6,860 bases of DNA from Pseudomonas sp. (GTDB lineage: Bacteria; Pseudomonadota; Gammaproteobacteria; Pseudomonadales; Pseudomonadaceae), in NCBI GenBank assembly GCA_029240955.1, contig JARDZH010000103.1, positions 1-6,860 on the forward strand, given 5' to 3'. The position numbers and the translations under genes were made by a program. The notes beneath the pieces are model-generated. The model had not been told where the DNA came from. It saw only the letters and a list, made by a program, of their open reading frames with translations, and searched no databases. Below, piece by piece: positions 5,738-6,860 of the stretch (its first letter is position 1; each line of letters begins with the position of its first letter).

Positions 5738-6860
5738 TCAAACTACTTGTATGCCGTTCTGTACCCATAGGTGATGAGTCGGATCCTCCGTTGGTGTGTA
5801 TTGGGTGTACTCCAGCCCGTCGGCCAACTGCGTACCGTCGGCGGTCCACTGACCGGTCATGTGCACGCTGTCCTGCTCGCTGCCTTTGATGAAGAGCGTG
5901 CTCTGATCCGATTCAGTGACTGCCACCAGATCCGACAGGCTGAGCGTCAGGTGCACGGCGCTGGTGTCGTTGAGGTCGATGATTTCGATGTTGCTCAACC
6001 GGTCCTGCAGGTTGCCCAGATCGATGGACGCATCGCCGCCAGCCCACAGCAGCGTGTCGGTACCTGTCCCGCCATTCACCGCGACGAAGTCCTGATCGCT
6101 GATGATCAGCGTGTCGTCACCTGCGCCGCCATCGAGCGTCACCGCACCCCCTTGCGAGCCGTCCAGCGTGTCATTGCCTTCGGTTCCGGTAAGGGTTTCG
6201 CCGCCGCTGCTTGCGGCCAGCATGCTGAACGAAGAGCCGTCGTCATCCACGCTGGCGATGGACGCCCGCGCAGTACCCGCCTGGTCCAGATCAATGGTCA
6301 GGGTTGCGGTATCGACAGTGCCGTTCGGGTGAGTCAGGTGATAAGTGAAGACATCTTCCTGCCCGATCACGGCGTTGGTCAGCCCGGCTTTCAGCGTGTA
6401 GGTGTAGCTGCCGTCGGCGCGGACCAGCAACGTGCCGTAGTTACCGGTAACGCTGGTGCCGTTGTAGCCAGGCTGAACGAAGGTTCCGGCCGCCGCCATC
6501 ACGCTCAGCACGGTCAGCGAAGAACCCAGTACGTCAGCGCCGCCGCCCGCAGTGTCGGTCAGCAGATTGCCGGCCACCGGCGTGTAGCTGTTGACCACGA
6601 ACTGGTTGGTATAGGTAGCGGAGTTGATCAGGCCCACGTTGATCGAAGTCGCCACTGCCACACCGCCCACCGTCAGGTTGACCCGGTAAGTGCCGGGTGT
6701 CTGATCGTCGACCACTGCGCCGTACGCGCCACCGCCCAGCCCCAGCAGCGTGTTGCCTGCCCAGCTTTTCACCACCACGTACTGGCCAGTGGAGGTGTTG
6801 AGTTTGGAGAGCGTCAGGTTCACCGAACCCAACAGCGACAGCAGGCTGCTGGAAGACAGC
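5738..6860 (-). CDS. Large RTX/Bap-type secreted adhesin, C-terminal part (5' end beyond the window)
   Basis: The frame is open to the right edge; 373 residues are visible, ending VQNGIQVV and TGA. Residue numbers here count from the edge. About 10-75 is a beta-rich Ser/Thr/Gly/Val domain. About 94-191 looks like a VCBS/Bap-type beta-sandwich, with YGTLLVRADGSYTYTL followed by the ED-FTY-H and DTATLTI strands. Residues 224-270 hold three calcium-binding RTX motifs, and 271-373 form the C-terminal type I secretion region, with SNIEIIDLNDTSAVHLTLS as a conserved-looking core. There is almost no cysteine, and Asp, Gly and Thr are abundant, as usual for such proteins. It is followed by TolC, ABC and HlyD genes, so it is very probably their cargo: a surface adhesin for biofilm or host contact. 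The ending resembles BapA/LapF-class proteins more than LapA, but this is from memory of family features. The N-terminal retention or LapG-cleavage region would be outside the window. Confidence 0.9.
   Translation of the reverse strand, partial: LSSSSLLSLLGSVNLTLSKLNTSTGQYVVVKSWAGNTLLGLGGGAYGAVVDDQTPGTYRVNLTVGGVAVATSINVGLINSATYTNQFVVNSYTPVAGNLLTDTAGGGADVLGSSLTVLSVMAAAGTFVQPGYNGTSVTGNYGTLLVRADGSYTYTLKAGLTNAVIGQEDVFTYHLTHPNGTVDTATLTIDLDQAGTARASIASVDDDGSSFSMLAASSGGETLTGTEGNDTLDGSQGGAVTLDGGAGDDTLIISDQDFVAVNGGTGTDTLLWAGGDASIDLGNLQDRLSNIEIIDLNDTSAVHLTLSLSDLVAVTESDQSTLFIKGSEQDSVHMTGQWTADGTQLADGLEYTQYTPTEDPTHHLWVQNGIQVV
6050..6190 (-). repeat. RTX calcium-binding repeats of the adhesin, 19-residue period
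   Basis: Three copies of a GGxGxDTL-type motif occur in the translated adhesin: TGTEGNDTL, DGGAGDDTL and NGGTGTDTL. Each starts exactly 19 residues (57 bp) after the previous one. Between them lie 10-residue strands (DGSQGGAVTL and IISDQDFVAV) that keep only part of the pattern. This suits a short parallel beta-roll with calcium bound at the glycine/aspartate turns, folding after secretion. Confidence 0.8.

Noticed and set aside
5738..6832. Complete 364-residue protein starting with TTG at 6832
   Set aside because: The frame stays open for nine more codons to the window edge, there is no ribosome binding site at the TTG, and the protein would lack the body expected before a type I secretion C-terminus. 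It is the end of a longer gene.
1..6860. tRNA, rRNA, CRISPR array, insertion sequence or attachment site
   Set aside because: No cloverleaf, spaced repeat array, transposase motif or terminal inverted repeats were seen; coding genes account for nearly all of the window.

Overview
The window looks like chromosomal DNA of a Pseudomonas species. Codon use is GC-rich, and the layout is an adhesin gene followed by its own TolC / ABC / HlyD type I secretion genes, as seen around the large biofilm adhesins of that genus (LapA-, LapF- and MapA-like loci). A plant-associated or fluorescent Pseudomonas is a reasonable guess, but nothing here fixes the species.

Almost all of the window (825-6860) is one co-directional block on the minus strand. 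Read in transcription order it holds: the C-terminal 373 residues of a large secreted RTX/Bap-type adhesin, whose beginning lies beyond the right edge; a 91-bp gap dominated by a long stem-loop; a TolC-family outer-membrane channel with a GTG start; a LapB/LssB-type exporter ATPase/permease with a degenerate C39-like N-terminus; and an HlyD-family periplasmic adaptor. The last three genes are joined by two ATGA stop/start overlaps and each has a good ribosome binding site, so they form a tight translational unit. Together they make a complete type I secretion system spanning both membranes, and the adhesin directly upstream is its obvious cargo. The adhesin ends in a calcium-binding RTX stretch plus an uncleaved C-terminal secretion region, as such a cargo should.

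At the left, on the plus strand and convergent with the adaptor gene, lies a small outer-membrane lipoprotein with a trypsin-like GMSGGP motif (131-802). A plausible sigma-70 promoter overlaps a pair of TGGCACA direct repeats just upstream. A short inverted repeat sits where the two convergent genes meet. The first 64 bases may hold the last 20 codons of another plus-strand gene, but this is weak.

The parts are mostly recognisable families, and I do not see a clearly new system. The points most worth following up are: the long hairpin between adhesin and exporter genes, which could set cargo-to-exporter stoichiometry; the envelope-anchored putative serine protease beside an adhesin exporter, which could process the adhesin in a way analogous to LapG but from another family; the exact 19-residue spacing of the RTX motifs; and the proline-rich basic extension at the start of the TolC homologue.
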